From NCBI RefSeq assembly GCF_009601705.1, contig NZ_CP045687.1, positions 1,648,001-1,712,000 of the forward strand: 64,000 nt of DNA, in the 5' to 3' direction. A program made the translations under genes and the position numbers. This stretch comes from Sulfolobus sp. E5-1-F. Its GTDB lineage: Archaea > Thermoproteota > Thermoprotei_A > Sulfolobales > Sulfolobaceae. How positions within the stretch are numbered: the stretch's first letter is position 1; each line of letters begins with the position of its first letter. This document shows, in pieces, positions 32,379 to 41,729 of this stretch. Below the pieces are notes generated by a model, which worked only from the letters and a program-made list of their open reading frames with translations, was not told the origin of the DNA and made no database searches.

Positions 32379-32834
32379 TTAACTTGCAGAAGTAAATATT
32401 ACGGCTTTATTTTGTTGTAGGTCTTTCTTTATTTTCTCCAATCTTTGCATCATGATATTAATATTTTCATTGAGACTCTCCTTATGGTATTTCCTTATGT
32501 GTTCTTCACTATCTTCTTTAGCTATGATAATATTACATAATGAGCACTCGTATGATCCGTCGCTCTCCTTTTTGACTATTGGTGTAATTCCCTCAGAAAT
32601 GGCTTTAAGTATTGGCACGAGTTTCTTAGCTTTTCCTTCACTTCCGCTCTTTTCAATAATTCTTTGGGCATATCCGCGGAGTTGATGTTTTGAAATATTA
32701 TATTTATAGGCTACTGTAGCTGGTCCTTCTCCTTTCACTAAGTATTCTTCTAATGCTTCTAATAGATAGTCGCTTCCACCTAATATCTTTAAAGCTACAT
32801 AATTTACTAAAGACTTTATATCAGTTTGTTTCAT
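32379..32834 (-). CDS. HTH and C2H2-type zinc-finger protein
   Basis: The 151-residue product has an N-terminal helical region with a helix-turn-helix pattern (GPATVAYKYNISKHQLRGYAQ, one run of the segment near residues 36-55), then a zinc finger of the C2H2 kind with CSLCNII and, 12 residues on, HIRKYH. The C-terminus is a short coiled coil. It looks like a small archaeal DNA-binding regulator of the Sulfolobales. A perfect inverted repeat overlaps its start codon. Target genes unknown. Confidence 0.68.
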   Translation of the reverse strand: MKQTDIKSLVNYVALKILGGSDYLLEALEEYLVKGEGPATVAYKYNISKHQLRGYAQRIIEKSGSEGKAKKLVPILKAISEGITPIVKKESDGSYECSLCNIIIAKEDSEEHIRKYHKESLNENINIMMQRLEKIKKDLQQNKAVIFTSAS

Positions 32835-32860
32835 ATAGAGGTCACTGGAACCCTCTATAT
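32833..32860. repeat. Perfect 9-base inverted repeat over the start of the zinc-finger gene
   Basis: ATATAGAGG at 32833-32841 and its complement CCTCTATAT at 32852-32860 are separated by 10 bases. The centre-to-centre distance is 19 bases, suited to a dimeric regulator. The repeat spans the start codon (ATG at 32834-32832) and the likely transcription start; a TATA-like TTTTAAA lies just upstream. It may be an autoregulatory operator, or an RNA hairpin at the 5' end. Confidence 0.55.
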
Positions 32861-32891
32861 TCTTTAGAGTTTAAAAGGTATACACATAATT

Positions 32892-33863
32892 CTATAACGT
32901 GAGAATCTCCTTCTTATAAGTCTTTATAGTGATCCCATTACCATTATATACTCTGCCAAGTTCATATACAGTTCCATATTTTTCTAGTTTTGTTTTTACT
33001 TCATTCATAAGTTCTTCTGAAACAAATAAGACAATACCTATACCCATATTGAACACTTTATACATCTCCTTGTGAGGTACTCCTGCTTTTTCGATAATTT
33101 TAAAAATCTCTGGGGGGTCCGGCATGTTTAAGACAATCTTATAACTAGTAAGTCTTTTAAGCTTAGTAAACGCACCTCCAGTTATATGTGCTGCTCCCTT
33201 TATCATATCTATAACTTCCAAAACTGGTTTGACATAAATTCTAGTCGGTTTTAGTAATTCACTTTTATAATCATCAAGTGAAATTTTACCCTCTTCTATT
33301 AATTTCCTAACTAAGGAGTACCCATTAGAATGTATGCCATTGCTTTCTAATCCTAATATATAATCTCCAGGCTTTATGTCAATTCCCGTTTTTAGATTAT
33401 CTACGACTCCTATCGCAGTACAAGAAAGATCAAATCCTCTAATCACATCTGGCATAATAGCGGTTTCTCCCCCAATAACTTCAACATCAGCATCTTTGGC
33501 ACCTTGAACAATACCATTAATAATCTCATTTACCACATTATCCATAGGCTTTTCTAAGGCAATGTAATCTACTAATGCAACTGGCTTTGCTCCAACACAT
33601 ATTAGATCATTAACATTCATAGCAACGCAGTCTATTCCTACAGGCTTTATTATTCCAGTTTGTAAGGCTAGTAAAGTCTTTGTTCCTACACCATCAGTAT
33701 GCATCGCTATGTTAAGATTACCTATCTTAACTACTCCAGAATAATGTCCTGCTCCTACAATAGTATTTTTATAAGTAGACGAGATCATTTGAGAAATTAC
33801 ATTATGATAGTCACGTAACTTTTCTAAGTCAACTCCTGCTTTCTTATATTCTTCGCTCACCAT
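32892..33863 (-). CDS. purM: Phosphoribosylformylglycinamidine cyclo-ligase (AIR synthetase)
   Basis: A 323-residue PurM. It has the N-terminal GAGHYSGVVKIG, the HTDGVGTKTLLAL and GIDCVAMNVNDLICVGAKPV segments, and GGETAIMPDVIRGFD near 135, typical of the PurM/PurL ATP-binding fold. It closes the imidazole ring to give AIR. I choose ATG at 33863, with a GGTGG ribosome site 5 bases upstream, rather than the ATG at 33884. It is the last gene of the pur operon, 7 bases inside the end of purD. Confidence 0.95.
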   Translation of the reverse strand: MVSEEYKKAGVDLEKLRDYHNVISQMISSTYKNTIVGAGHYSGVVKIGNLNIAMHTDGVGTKTLLALQTGIIKPVGIDCVAMNVNDLICVGAKPVALVDYIALEKPMDNVVNEIINGIVQGAKDADVEVIGGETAIMPDVIRGFDLSCTAIGVVDNLKTGIDIKPGDYILGLESNGIHSNGYSLVRKLIEEGKISLDDYKSELLKPTRIYVKPVLEVIDMIKGAAHITGGAFTKLKRLTSYKIVLNMPDPPEIFKIIEKAGVPHKEMYKVFNMGIGIVLFVSEELMNEVKTKLEKYGTVYELGRVYNGNGITIKTYKKEILTL

Positions 33864-35296
33864 AATCCACCATTGGGAGACCAATCTGCAGAAATTCCAA
33901 GAATTCCTCTTCTTTCTCTATTTTTATAAGAATATCTTATAATTTCAGCTTTTTCACTCTGATATTCAACTGTCTTTCCAATGTCAGTTCTGTATATTAA
34001 TTTAGTATCACTGCTAACGTATTGGATACACTTGTCCAAGTTCTCGGAAGCTTCTTTGAAATCTCCCATCGCAACTATTTCTAAAGCTCTAGAGCCTTTA
34101 GTTACAAGTTGTGTTCCCTCTAATGCCACAGATCCAAAAAACACCATACATCCATGCTCTTTCATTTTATCTAAATCTAGTGCAATCATATGTCCAGATG
34201 CCATTTGTTTTGAGATAGGATATCCTAACGTAGCAATAGCTTTTACTACAGAAGGTTGTTCATTTAATTTTATATGAGCTTTACTTAAATGTCCAGTAGC
34301 AGTTAACTCAATAATTTCTCCAAAATCAGACTCAATTCTTGGAATTATGGCCGAAGCTTCTGGATCACCAAATCTTGAATAATATTCAATTACTGTGGGT
34401 CCCCAAAGTTCAGTCAACATCATTTGCCCTGCTATGACTCCTACATATCTCTCTTTAGTCTCTTTATATATTGCATCTATAGTCCTTTTAACTATGTCAT
34501 AAGTTGTTTGGTACTCCTCGCTATTGATAAATGGAAGCAATTCAGTAGGCCCAGAAATTGCTCCCATCCCTCCGGTCTCGGGTCCTATCCCATCTTGATA
34601 TGCGTTCTTATAGTCTTGTGCTAAAGGTAGGGGAATAGTTGTTTTTCCATCAGTTAAAACATGAAGTGTGTATTCTGGCCCGTCAACTTTTTCCTCTATT
34701 ATAATTCTTGGCTCACCTTCCTTATTGTATAGACTCCCTATCTCGTTTACGCTTTTTGTCAATGCCTCTCTCTTATCATGTGTTAAGTAAGCCTCTAAGT
34801 CAGCTATTACCTTAACTCCCTTTCCTCCAGCTTGGCCAGCAGGTTTAACTGCAACAGAGCCTCCATATTCTAATATGAACCTTGCAGCATCCTCTATTGT
34901 ATAAAATACCTTATACCTCAATCTCCCTGGAATAGAATATTTCCACATTAACTCTCTTGCCCAAGCCTTAGATTCCTCTATCCTAGCGCACTTTTTGCTA
35001 GCTCCAAATACCGGGATTCCCTCTTGTCTGAAAACGTCAGATATTCCATGGAATAATGGCTCCTCTGGTCCAATAACCCCCAAATCTGGGTTTACTTTCT
35101 TAATTACCTTCTCAACGATATCTGAGGAGTTTATGTTACCTACAAAATACTCTCCACCGGTGGCTTTCACTACTGAATTAATTCCAGGATTAATGTATGA
35201 TGACAGCGCATAAACCTTGTAACCTTTAGTTGATTTTTCTAGTGAATAAGCTAGGACATTTTCTCTTGCTCCATCCCCAACTAATAATACTTTCAT
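33857..35296 (-). CDS. purD: Phosphoribosylamine--glycine ligase (GAR synthetase)
   Basis: A 479-residue PurD ATP-grasp enzyme. It begins MKVLLVGDGARENVLAYSL and carries VAVKPAGQAGGKGV near 140-150, then the acid-rich IEYYSRFGDPEAS segment that binds metal and ATP. It joins glycine to phosphoribosylamine, the product of PurF. I choose ATG at 35296, with GGTGAG 7 bases upstream, over the ATG four codons earlier. The family lacks fused PurM or PurN here. It directly follows the PurF paralogue. Confidence 0.94.
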   Translation of the reverse strand: MKVLLVGDGARENVLAYSLEKSTKGYKVYALSSYINPGINSVVKATGGEYFVGNINSSDIVEKVIKKVNPDLGVIGPEEPLFHGISDVFRQEGIPVFGASKKCARIEESKAWARELMWKYSIPGRLRYKVFYTIEDAARFILEYGGSVAVKPAGQAGGKGVKVIADLEAYLTHDKREALTKSVNEIGSLYNKEGEPRIIIEEKVDGPEYTLHVLTDGKTTIPLPLAQDYKNAYQDGIGPETGGMGAISGPTELLPFINSEEYQTTYDIVKRTIDAIYKETKERYVGVIAGQMMLTELWGPTVIEYYSRFGDPEASAIIPRIESDFGEIIELTATGHLSKAHIKLNEQPSVVKAIATLGYPISKQMASGHMIALDLDKMKEHGCMVFFGSVALEGTQLVTKGSRALEIVAMGDFKEASENLDKCIQYVSSDTKLIYRTDIGKTVEYQSEKAEIIRYSYKNRERRGILGISADWSPNGGLW

Positions 35297-35301
35297 CTTT
35301 C

Positions 35302-36507
35302 TCACCAAGGGTATTTTTTAGTCATACATCCTAAGCAGAGATTTCTATGCCCAATAACTCTGAACAATCCTTCTAAACTTAACCAATGTATAGAATCTGC
35401 ACCTAAAACCCTAGCTATTTTTTCATCATCAAGATTAGCCGAAATTAATTCCTTTTCTTCTGGAACCTCAACCCCATATGGACATTGCGAGATTAATTTA
35501 GGACTTCCTATTAACACGTGGATCTCCTTTGCGCCTAATTTTCTCAAGTTAAATATAGTGTTTTTAAGGGTAGTTCCAGTAACCATTGAATCATCTATTA
35601 AAATTATTTTCTTTCCTTTTACTGCACTTTTTATTGGGTTTAGCTTAAGTTGAACTCCAACTACCTTTAGGAAAGCATCAGACGATAACATTGTCCTTAT
35701 CGGACTTCCAGTTCTAGTAAAGCCTAAGTCTAGTGGTATGTTTAATCTCCTAGAGTAACCTATTGCGAAAGGCAAAGCAGTATCTGGAACTCCAATAACT
35801 GAGTCAGCATTTATTGGGTATTCCAAAGCTAATTCTTCTCCTATCTTCACTCTCAGATCATAGATATCTTTTTCGTTAACGATACTATCTATCCTTGCCT
35901 GATACACGTACTCTATAGTACAGTATGATTTTCTAGGTATTCTTACTTGCTTAGATTCTATATGATATTTATCAACAATTACTAACTCCCCAGGGTTAAT
36001 TTCCCTCTTGAACTCAGCCCCTATTACAAACATTGATGTTGGTTCGGAGGAGATAATTGCTAAATCAAATCCAAATCCGCCTATGCTTAGTGGCTTAAGT
36101 CCTAATTCATCTCTATAGGCTATTAACTGGCCGTCTTTACTTATAGCTATGAACGAGATCGGTTTTTTAATTTCAGTTATTGCATTTTCTGGATCTTTTA
36201 TAACTTGGTTTAGAATATTGGCATTATCTATTATCCCATCAACAACTATAGCGCCATTATCTATTGTCATGGGATAACTATTTCTAATTCCAGCATAACC
36301 TATTCCAGCCCATCCATTTAGGTCTTTAATTTCTAAATCCTCAGGTGCTACGTTCTCAAGTTTAGTAAATATATTTCTCTGCTTGTCTAATATTGCTATT
36401 CCACTTTTAGAGTATCCTCTGTGTTGTAAGCCTATTAGGCCATAGTATAAAAACCTAGATACATTCCACACGTTATCAAATGCTAATATACCTAATATTC
36501 CAGCCAT
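35302..36507 (-). CDS. purF2: PurF paralogue with inactive glutaminase domain
   Basis: About 401 residues with the two PurF domains, but the nucleophile Cys that should follow the start Met is Ala (MAGILGILAF). The glutamine-site residues also differ from the family: RGYSKS replaces RGQES, and VDGIID replaces FNG. The phosphoribosyltransferase half keeps IILIDDSMVTGTT and the tail CLGCMTKKYPW. It cannot release ammonia from glutamine by the normal mechanism, and may serve as a partner or regulator of the true PurF just upstream. ATG at 36507 is preferred over 36522. Confidence 0.8.
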   Translation of the reverse strand: MAGILGILAFDNVWNVSRFLYYGLIGLQHRGYSKSGIAILDKQRNIFTKLENVAPEDLEIKDLNGWAGIGYAGIRNSYPMTIDNGAIVVDGIIDNANILNQVIKDPENAITEIKKPISFIAISKDGQLIAYRDELGLKPLSIGGFGFDLAIISSEPTSMFVIGAEFKREINPGELVIVDKYHIESKQVRIPRKSYCTIEYVYQARIDSIVNEKDIYDLRVKIGEELALEYPINADSVIGVPDTALPFAIGYSRRLNIPLDLGFTRTGSPIRTMLSSDAFLKVVGVQLKLNPIKSAVKGKKIILIDDSMVTGTTLKNTIFNLRKLGAKEIHVLIGSPKLISQCPYGVEVPEEKELISANLDDEKIARVLGADSIHWLSLEGLFRVIGHRNLCLGCMTKKYPW

Positions 36508-36511
36508 AATA

Positions 36512-37867
36512 TCACTTCCCAAATACTCTTTCTAACTCAGTTGAGTTATACTTGAATTTGAGAGGATAAATCCCAGAAAAACATGCTTTGCATAAGTCTC
36601 TTCTACCTATTGCTTGTACCATCTCTTCAATACTTAAAAACTCAATAGAATCCGCATTCAACTCTTTTCCTATCTCCTTTTCAGATTTATTATGTGCAAT
36701 CAACTCCTCTCTTTTAGGAAAGTCTATTCCCATATAACAGGGATATTTTATCATAGGTGATCCTATACGTACATGAATTTCCTTGGCACCAGCATTACGT
36801 AACATACTTATTATTCTCTTCATGGTATTTCCTCTAACTATTGAGTCATCTATCAAAACTATTCTTTTGTCCTTTACTACATCAATAACTAATCCAAATT
36901 TTTCTTCTAGTACCTCATTTCTCTTATCTTGAGTTGGCATTATGAATGATCTTACGGATGAAATTGTTCTAACCAGAGGTTCCTCTAGGGGTATATGGCT
37001 TTTTCTAGAAAAGCCTAACGCTATTGGTCTTGATGAGTCCGGTACTGGAACTACAATGTCTCCGTTAGCTGGATGTTTTTCTGCTAATAATTCACCTAAC
37101 CTTATCCTAGCCGAGTAGACTGAATACCCATCTATATTGGAATCTTGTCTTGCAAAGTATATATATTCGAAAGAACAAGTAGCGTAACTCTTCTCCTCTT
37201 CATAAATTACTTCGTCATATAATATTTTGCCATTTTTCATGATTATTACTTCAGCTGGTAGAATATGTTTCAAAACGTTTCCACCTAGTTGTCTAATAAC
37301 GGAATCCTCCGAGGAAACTATTAATGATCCTTCTAAAGATCCTAATACAACTGGATGGAATCCTCTAGGATCTCTAAATACCACAATCTTTTCATCGTTC
37401 AAAAGAATAGCTATTGAATATCCGCCATCAACAACTTTCATAAATTCCTTTACGGCATCTGGAATAGAGTGAAAGCTTAATTTTTGCTTAAAGAACTTAT
37501 ATATAAATTCAGTATCTACGCTAAATGAACCAAATTGGTAATAGTTGCTTATAGTTCCATTGAATGCCACAACTATGCTTGAGTCACCTAAAGGCTGTGC
37601 TTCTTCAATTGAGCTTTTTCCACTAGTTGAGTACCTTACATGACCTATTCCGTTTTTTATAAATTTATTAAGATTTTCCTTAAATACTTCGTCCACAAGT
37701 CCAGATCCCTTAATTGTTAATATTTTCCCATTCTCAGCATATGCAATTCCTGCAGATTCTTGACCCCTATGCTGAAGTAGCCTAATTCCCTCTACTACCA
37801 GTTGAATATTTACTTCTTTAGGGCTAGATACCGCAAAGACTCCACATTTATCACGTATGCTATCCAT
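36512..37867 (-). CDS. purF: Amidophosphoribosyltransferase (PurF, catalytic)
   Basis: A 451-residue PurF that starts MDSIRDKCGVF; Cys8 is the glutaminase nucleophile exposed after removal of a seven-residue leader. LLQHRGQESAG, GHVRYST and the VVAFNG oxyanion loop are intact. The phosphoribosyltransferase half has VPDSSRPIALGFSR, the flexible PRPP loop RTISSVRSFIMPTQDKR and IVLIDDSIVRGNT, and a Cys-rich end (CKACF) for a possible Fe-S cluster. It makes phosphoribosylamine, the first committed step of purine synthesis. The inactive paralogue follows after 4 bases. Confidence 0.95.
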   Translation of the reverse strand: MDSIRDKCGVFAVSSPKEVNIQLVVEGIRLLQHRGQESAGIAYAENGKILTIKGSGLVDEVFKENLNKFIKNGIGHVRYSTSGKSSIEEAQPLGDSSIVVAFNGTISNYYQFGSFSVDTEFIYKFFKQKLSFHSIPDAVKEFMKVVDGGYSIAILLNDEKIVVFRDPRGFHPVVLGSLEGSLIVSSEDSVIRQLGGNVLKHILPAEVIIMKNGKILYDEVIYEEEKSYATCSFEYIYFARQDSNIDGYSVYSARIRLGELLAEKHPANGDIVVPVPDSSRPIALGFSRKSHIPLEEPLVRTISSVRSFIMPTQDKRNEVLEEKFGLVIDVVKDKRIVLIDDSIVRGNTMKRIISMLRNAGAKEIHVRIGSPMIKYPCYMGIDFPKREELIAHNKSEKEIGKELNADSIEFLSIEEMVQAIGRRDLCKACFSGIYPLKFKYNSTELERVFGK

Positions 37868-39989
37868 TACTCATCACCTCTTCTAGAAAATTGAAGTAAT
37901 TATCAACTATACTTTTAAGATTATAATCTATATTATCAATAGTTAATATATTGGTTTTCTTATTAACCCTTCCTATTATAGACGCTACAATACCCTTACT
38001 CTTACTCTCTTCAACTATCCATTCTGGTTCATTAGTTAAGACTATGAAACGTCCACTGCTTTCAGAGAATAGATTCTCTATTATATTGTCAGTATCACTC
38101 AAAATATTCTTAGTACTGATTTCTATTCCATATCCACGAACTAGTATGTTGAAAAGAGAAGCCGCTAGGCCACCTCTACTTATATCCTTTGCAAATGTAA
38201 TTTTTTCCTCATTTATAGCATCAATTACTACTTCAGAAGATAACAGATCCTCTTGTAATCTTACTTTAGGAGCTTGGCTAGGAATTTTAAATATCTTTGA
38301 TAATAATGATCCTCCTAATTCTTTTCGTGTGTACCCTAATAATACAACGTAGGAATTGTCTTCCACTCTATTTTTAAGTAATTTACCTTGAATCAAACCT
38401 GCCATTACAATTAAAGGTGTTGGCTTTATCGGTCTTCCTTGGCTATTTTCATTATAAAATGATACTTTCCCACCAACAATAGGTATGTTAAAGAATCTAG
38501 CCGCCTCTCCTATACCTCTTATTGCTTCTACGAAAGTATAGTAAACCTCTGCCTTTTTTGGGTCTCCAAACTGTAAATGGTCTACAGCTACTATCCCTTT
38601 TGCCCCTACTGTAGCTAAATTCCTATAAGCCTCTGCCACTATTCCTTTTCCACACTCATATGCATCCTCAGAGCATAGGTCAGGATTTGCATCTGCCTTT
38701 ATCGCTAATAACTTTCCATTAGGAAGCGAAACTACTGCACTATCAGCATTACCGGGTTTAATTACTGTTGAAGTATTTACTTCGTAATCGAACTGCGAAT
38801 ATACCCATTCTTTACTTACTAAATCAGGATGTGATAATACTGAGTATATTGTACTTTCTAACGGTAAATTAACAATTTTCTCTTCAACGTTCTTCTTAAC
38901 GTTTTTTATTGGCCATAAAAACTTCGGTGGATCTAACAATACGTTTGTGGGTAGGGAAACTAGATCTTTACCAAAATATCTAAACTTAATTACTGGTTCA
39001 CTAGTTACCTCACCTATTACACTGCAAGGATATTCATACTCTTCAAAAGCTTTGCATACTTCCTCAACGTTTTTCTCCTCTACTGCGTATAACATTCTCT
39101 CTTGTGTTTCAGATATGATTACATCTGCTGGATCCATATTTTTCACGCGCAACGGAATTTTCTCTATATCTACTATAGCACCAAGTCCATTTGTCATCTC
39201 AGTTACAGCAACTGCTAATCCTCCACCACCTAGGTCTTTAATAGCCTCTACCTTATCGGCAATCTCTAAGGTTACATCCAGTATAATTTTTCCAGCAAAA
39301 GGATCAGCTATCTGGACTGCTCCAATTTCGTCTTCTCCACTTAGCTTTCTTGACGCAAATGAAGCTCCCCCTAAACCATCAATTCCTGTAAGCCCTGCTA
39401 AGACTAACTTAAGTCCTGCTTTATCTACAACACTTGGTTTTATCTTATCTTTTCTAACTATTCCGATAGCAGCCACATCTACTAGCGGATTATCATTATA
39501 TGTATCATCGAATGATAATTCCCCACCAACTACTGGAACTCCAATGCTATTCCCATATGCTGCAATTCCTGCAATTATGTTCTTAAGTAACCATACGTTT
39601 TTTCTTATGTTTAGATTCCCAACTCTTATCATGTCCATGAGTACGATTGGCTTGGCCCCTTTGCTGATAATATCCCTTATTATCCCTCCTACACCTGTAG
39701 CGGCACCATTGAATGGATCAATGGCGGACGGATGGTTATGACTTTCAACCTTTATTACTATTGCCCATCCCTCTCCTATGTCCACCGCTCCAGCATCCTG
39801 CCAGTCTTTTATACCCATTATTACATTAGGGCTATCTGTAGAAAAGCTCTTCAAGAAGATTTTAGATGACTTATAAGAACAATGTTCGGACCATACAGCA
39901 TCAATTACTCTCCATTCAATCTCATTAGGCTCTCTGCTTAATCTTTTTCGAATGTCATCCATTTCTATCGGGAGAAGATTTATGCCCAT
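37860..39989 (-). CDS. purL: Phosphoribosylformylglycinamidine synthase II (small PurL)
   Basis: A 709-residue PurL of the small type that needs PurS and PurQ. HCSYKSSK near 37, the ATP-site VKVESHNHPSAIDPFNGAATGVGG near 87 and the second-half GRP/GGKVSF segments show the PurM-like tandem fold. It uses ammonia from PurQ to convert FGAR to FGAM with ATP. The start overlaps purQ by 10 bases and the end overlaps purF by 8, so translation is coupled along the operon. Confidence 0.97.
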   Translation of the reverse strand: MGINLLPIEMDDIRKRLSREPNEIEWRVIDAVWSEHCSYKSSKIFLKSFSTDSPNVIMGIKDWQDAGAVDIGEGWAIVIKVESHNHPSAIDPFNGAATGVGGIIRDIISKGAKPIVLMDMIRVGNLNIRKNVWLLKNIIAGIAAYGNSIGVPVVGGELSFDDTYNDNPLVDVAAIGIVRKDKIKPSVVDKAGLKLVLAGLTGIDGLGGASFASRKLSGEDEIGAVQIADPFAGKIILDVTLEIADKVEAIKDLGGGGLAVAVTEMTNGLGAIVDIEKIPLRVKNMDPADVIISETQERMLYAVEEKNVEEVCKAFEEYEYPCSVIGEVTSEPVIKFRYFGKDLVSLPTNVLLDPPKFLWPIKNVKKNVEEKIVNLPLESTIYSVLSHPDLVSKEWVYSQFDYEVNTSTVIKPGNADSAVVSLPNGKLLAIKADANPDLCSEDAYECGKGIVAEAYRNLATVGAKGIVAVDHLQFGDPKKAEVYYTFVEAIRGIGEAARFFNIPIVGGKVSFYNENSQGRPIKPTPLIVMAGLIQGKLLKNRVEDNSYVVLLGYTRKELGGSLLSKIFKIPSQAPKVRLQEDLLSSEVVIDAINEEKITFAKDISRGGLAASLFNILVRGYGIEISTKNILSDTDNIIENLFSESSGRFIVLTNEPEWIVEESKSKGIVASIIGRVNKKTNILTIDNIDYNLKSIVDNYFNFLEEVMSNG

Positions 39990-40654
39990 TCTCTCAACCT
40001 CCTCAAAAGAATTAGTCCATCTACTGATCCGTCAACTGATGTTAGTTTGAAGGAAGCTCTCTCCGGATGTGGCATCATTCCTATTACATTTCCTTGTTCA
40101 TTTGCTATTGAGGCTATATTAAGTAATGATCCGTTAGGATTCACATCCTCTCTCACATTTCCGTTCTCATCACAATATTGAAGGACCATATTTGTTTTTG
40201 CATACTCTATATCATCTACATAATACCGACCTTCTGCATGAGCTATAGGCATTTTTATTATTTTCTTATCTAGTCCCTTAGTTAGGACTGTATCAGTTCT
40301 AATTACCTTAAGGTACACCCACTTCGAGATAAATCTTAACTTTAAATTTGGTAACAAGGCCCCTTTTAATAGCCCACTTTCAACAAGAATTTGGAACCCG
40401 TTACATATTCCAATTACTATCTTTCCCTCTTCTGTCATCTGCTTGATTTTCTTTATAGTTTCTGTATTAGCGGCAATACTTCCAGCTCTAAGACAATCCC
40501 CAAAGCTAAATCCTCCAGGTAAAATTACGCCACTATATTTATCCGGATCTAAGTCCTTATACTTTACTATCCTTGTGGGAACTCCAGCCTCTATTAATGC
40601 CTTATAAACATCAGTTTCACAAGTAGTACCAGGGAACTTAACTATTGCAATCAT
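39980..40654 (-). CDS. purQ: Phosphoribosylformylglycinamidine synthase I (PurQ glutaminase)
   Basis: A 224-residue class I glutaminase. GGFSFGDCLRAGS lies near residue 47, the nucleophile C84 is in GICNGFQIL, and the His/Glu pair is in MMPHPERA near the end. It hydrolyses glutamine and passes ammonia to PurL in a complex bridged by PurS. The start overlaps purS by 4 bases. Confidence 0.96.
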   Translation of the reverse strand: MIAIVKFPGTTCETDVYKALIEAGVPTRIVKYKDLDPDKYSGVILPGGFSFGDCLRAGSIAANTETIKKIKQMTEEGKIVIGICNGFQILVESGLLKGALLPNLKLRFISKWVYLKVIRTDTVLTKGLDKKIIKMPIAHAEGRYYVDDIEYAKTNMVLQYCDENGNVREDVNPNGSLLNIASIANEQGNVIGMMPHPERASFKLTSVDGSVDGLILLRRLREWA

Positions 40655-40908
40655 TCTTTTCTCACTCTAACGAGAATTTTATGAACTATTGGATTGTATA
40701 ATCTTCCCTCAATTGCAATTTTCTCTATCAAATTCTTTGCATCTTCTTCATTATTAGCCTCAATTTTGAACTGGATGTACTTTCCTACTCTCGTCTCGAT
40801 TATGTTGTTTGTATATTTTTCAATAACATACCTTTGTATCGTTTCTCCTTCAGGGTCTCTAACGGAATCTTTATTTATTATTATCAATTCTACATAATAG
40901 TACTTCAT
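40651..40908 (-). CDS. purS: Phosphoribosylformylglycinamidine synthase subunit PurS
   Basis: An 85-residue beta-alpha-beta protein of the PurS family, with VRDPEGETIQRYVIEK near residues 16-30 and KYIQFKIEANNEEDAKNLIEKIA in the second half. PurS dimers bridge PurL and PurQ. It lies 10 bases after purC and just before purQ, the standard order. Confidence 0.95.
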   Translation of the reverse strand: MKYYYVELIIINKDSVRDPEGETIQRYVIEKYTNNIIETRVGKYIQFKIEANNEEDAKNLIEKIAIEGRLYNPIVHKILVRVRKE

Positions 40909-40918
40909 ACACGAGACC

Positions 40919-41620
40919 TCATGAAGTAATTATTTTTAGAAATTCTTCATACGAGGCTTTTACTGTTTTCAAATCGTATCCTTTTCTATACAAATCCTTG
41001 TCAAAGATTCTTGAATTAGCGTTTCTAATCCTCATACTATCTAATGATATTTCATCTCCGATCACTAATTTATCGTCTAAACGGCCAAATTCTAACTTAA
41101 AGTCATATAATATTAATCCTTTGTTTTTAATAAAGCTGGATAATATATCATTTACCTTTATCATTATATCTTCTATATATTGCGCCTCCTTTCTACTCAT
41201 TAGTTTAAGATGTTCCATATGGTAATAGTTGAGTAAAGGATCATGACGTAAGTCGTCCTTTAAGAAAAATTCTACTATTGGTGGTTCAAAAACCTCACCT
41301 TCTTTTATTGGTAATCGCTTAACAATGCTACCTGTTGCAATATTTCTTACTACAACTTCTACTGGTATCATCTTTAGTCTCTTTACTATCATTGTTCTTT
41401 CATCCTTCATTCCTACGTAGTGCGTTTCTATACCATATCTTTCCAATAATCTGAAGAAGAATGCTGATGTTTGAGCGTTTAAAACTCCTTTACCCTCTAG
41501 TATATCCTTTTTTTGACCATCACCTGCTGTTATATCATCCTTAAACCTGAGTAATACATGATCCTTGTCAAAATCATAAACTATCTTAGTTTTTCCCTCG
41601 GAAATCTTGTTAACTTCCAT
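40919..41620 (-). CDS. purC: SAICAR synthetase
   Basis: A 233-residue PurC, the first gene of the pur operon. It starts [13 protein letters not shown] (glycine-rich ATP loop) and contains [28 protein letters not shown] and the DFKLEFGRL motif of the active site. It adds aspartate to CAIR with ATP. The TATA box lies about 26 bases before the ATG, giving a leaderless message for the eight genes purC-S-Q-L-F-F2-D-M. Genes for GAR transformylase and for the steps after SAICAR are not in the window. Confidence 0.96.
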   Translation of the reverse strand: MEVNKISEGKTKIVYDFDKDHVLLRFKDDITAGDGQKKDILEGKGVLNAQTSAFFFRLLERYGIETHYVGMKDERTMIVKRLKMIPVEVVVRNIATGSIVKRLPIKEGEVFEPPIVEFFLKDDLRHDPLLNYYHMEHLKLMSRKEAQYIEDIMIKVNDILSSFIKNKGLILYDFKLEFGRLDDKLVIGDEISLDSMRIRNANSRIFDKDLYRKGYDLKTVKASYEEFLKIITS

Positions 41621-41729
41621 TACGACTATTTTACATAGCTGATATAAAAAGTTAGCTTATAATGACTATTAATTTTTACTTAATTATGTAAATCAAAATC
41701 CTTATAATTCTTCAATTATGCTTAAGCTC
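41621..41729. promoter_or_regulatory. Divergent promoter region between purC and the MetRS-beta-like gene
   Basis: On the minus strand AACTTTTTATATC (41653-41641) fits a BRE-TATA element about 26 bases before the purC start. On the plus strand CCTTATAATTC near 41699-41709 is about 25 bases before ATG 41730. The middle is AT-rich without a clear palindrome, so I see no obvious operator for purine control. Confidence 0.5.

Noticed and set aside
35302-36522. PurF2 as a pseudogene
   Set aside because: The frame is intact over 400 codons, keeps the PRPP motif, and is tightly fitted into the operon.
38947-39741. 264-codon plus-strand frame
   Set aside because: Lies within purL on the other strand; the PurL motifs show that the minus frame is the real one.
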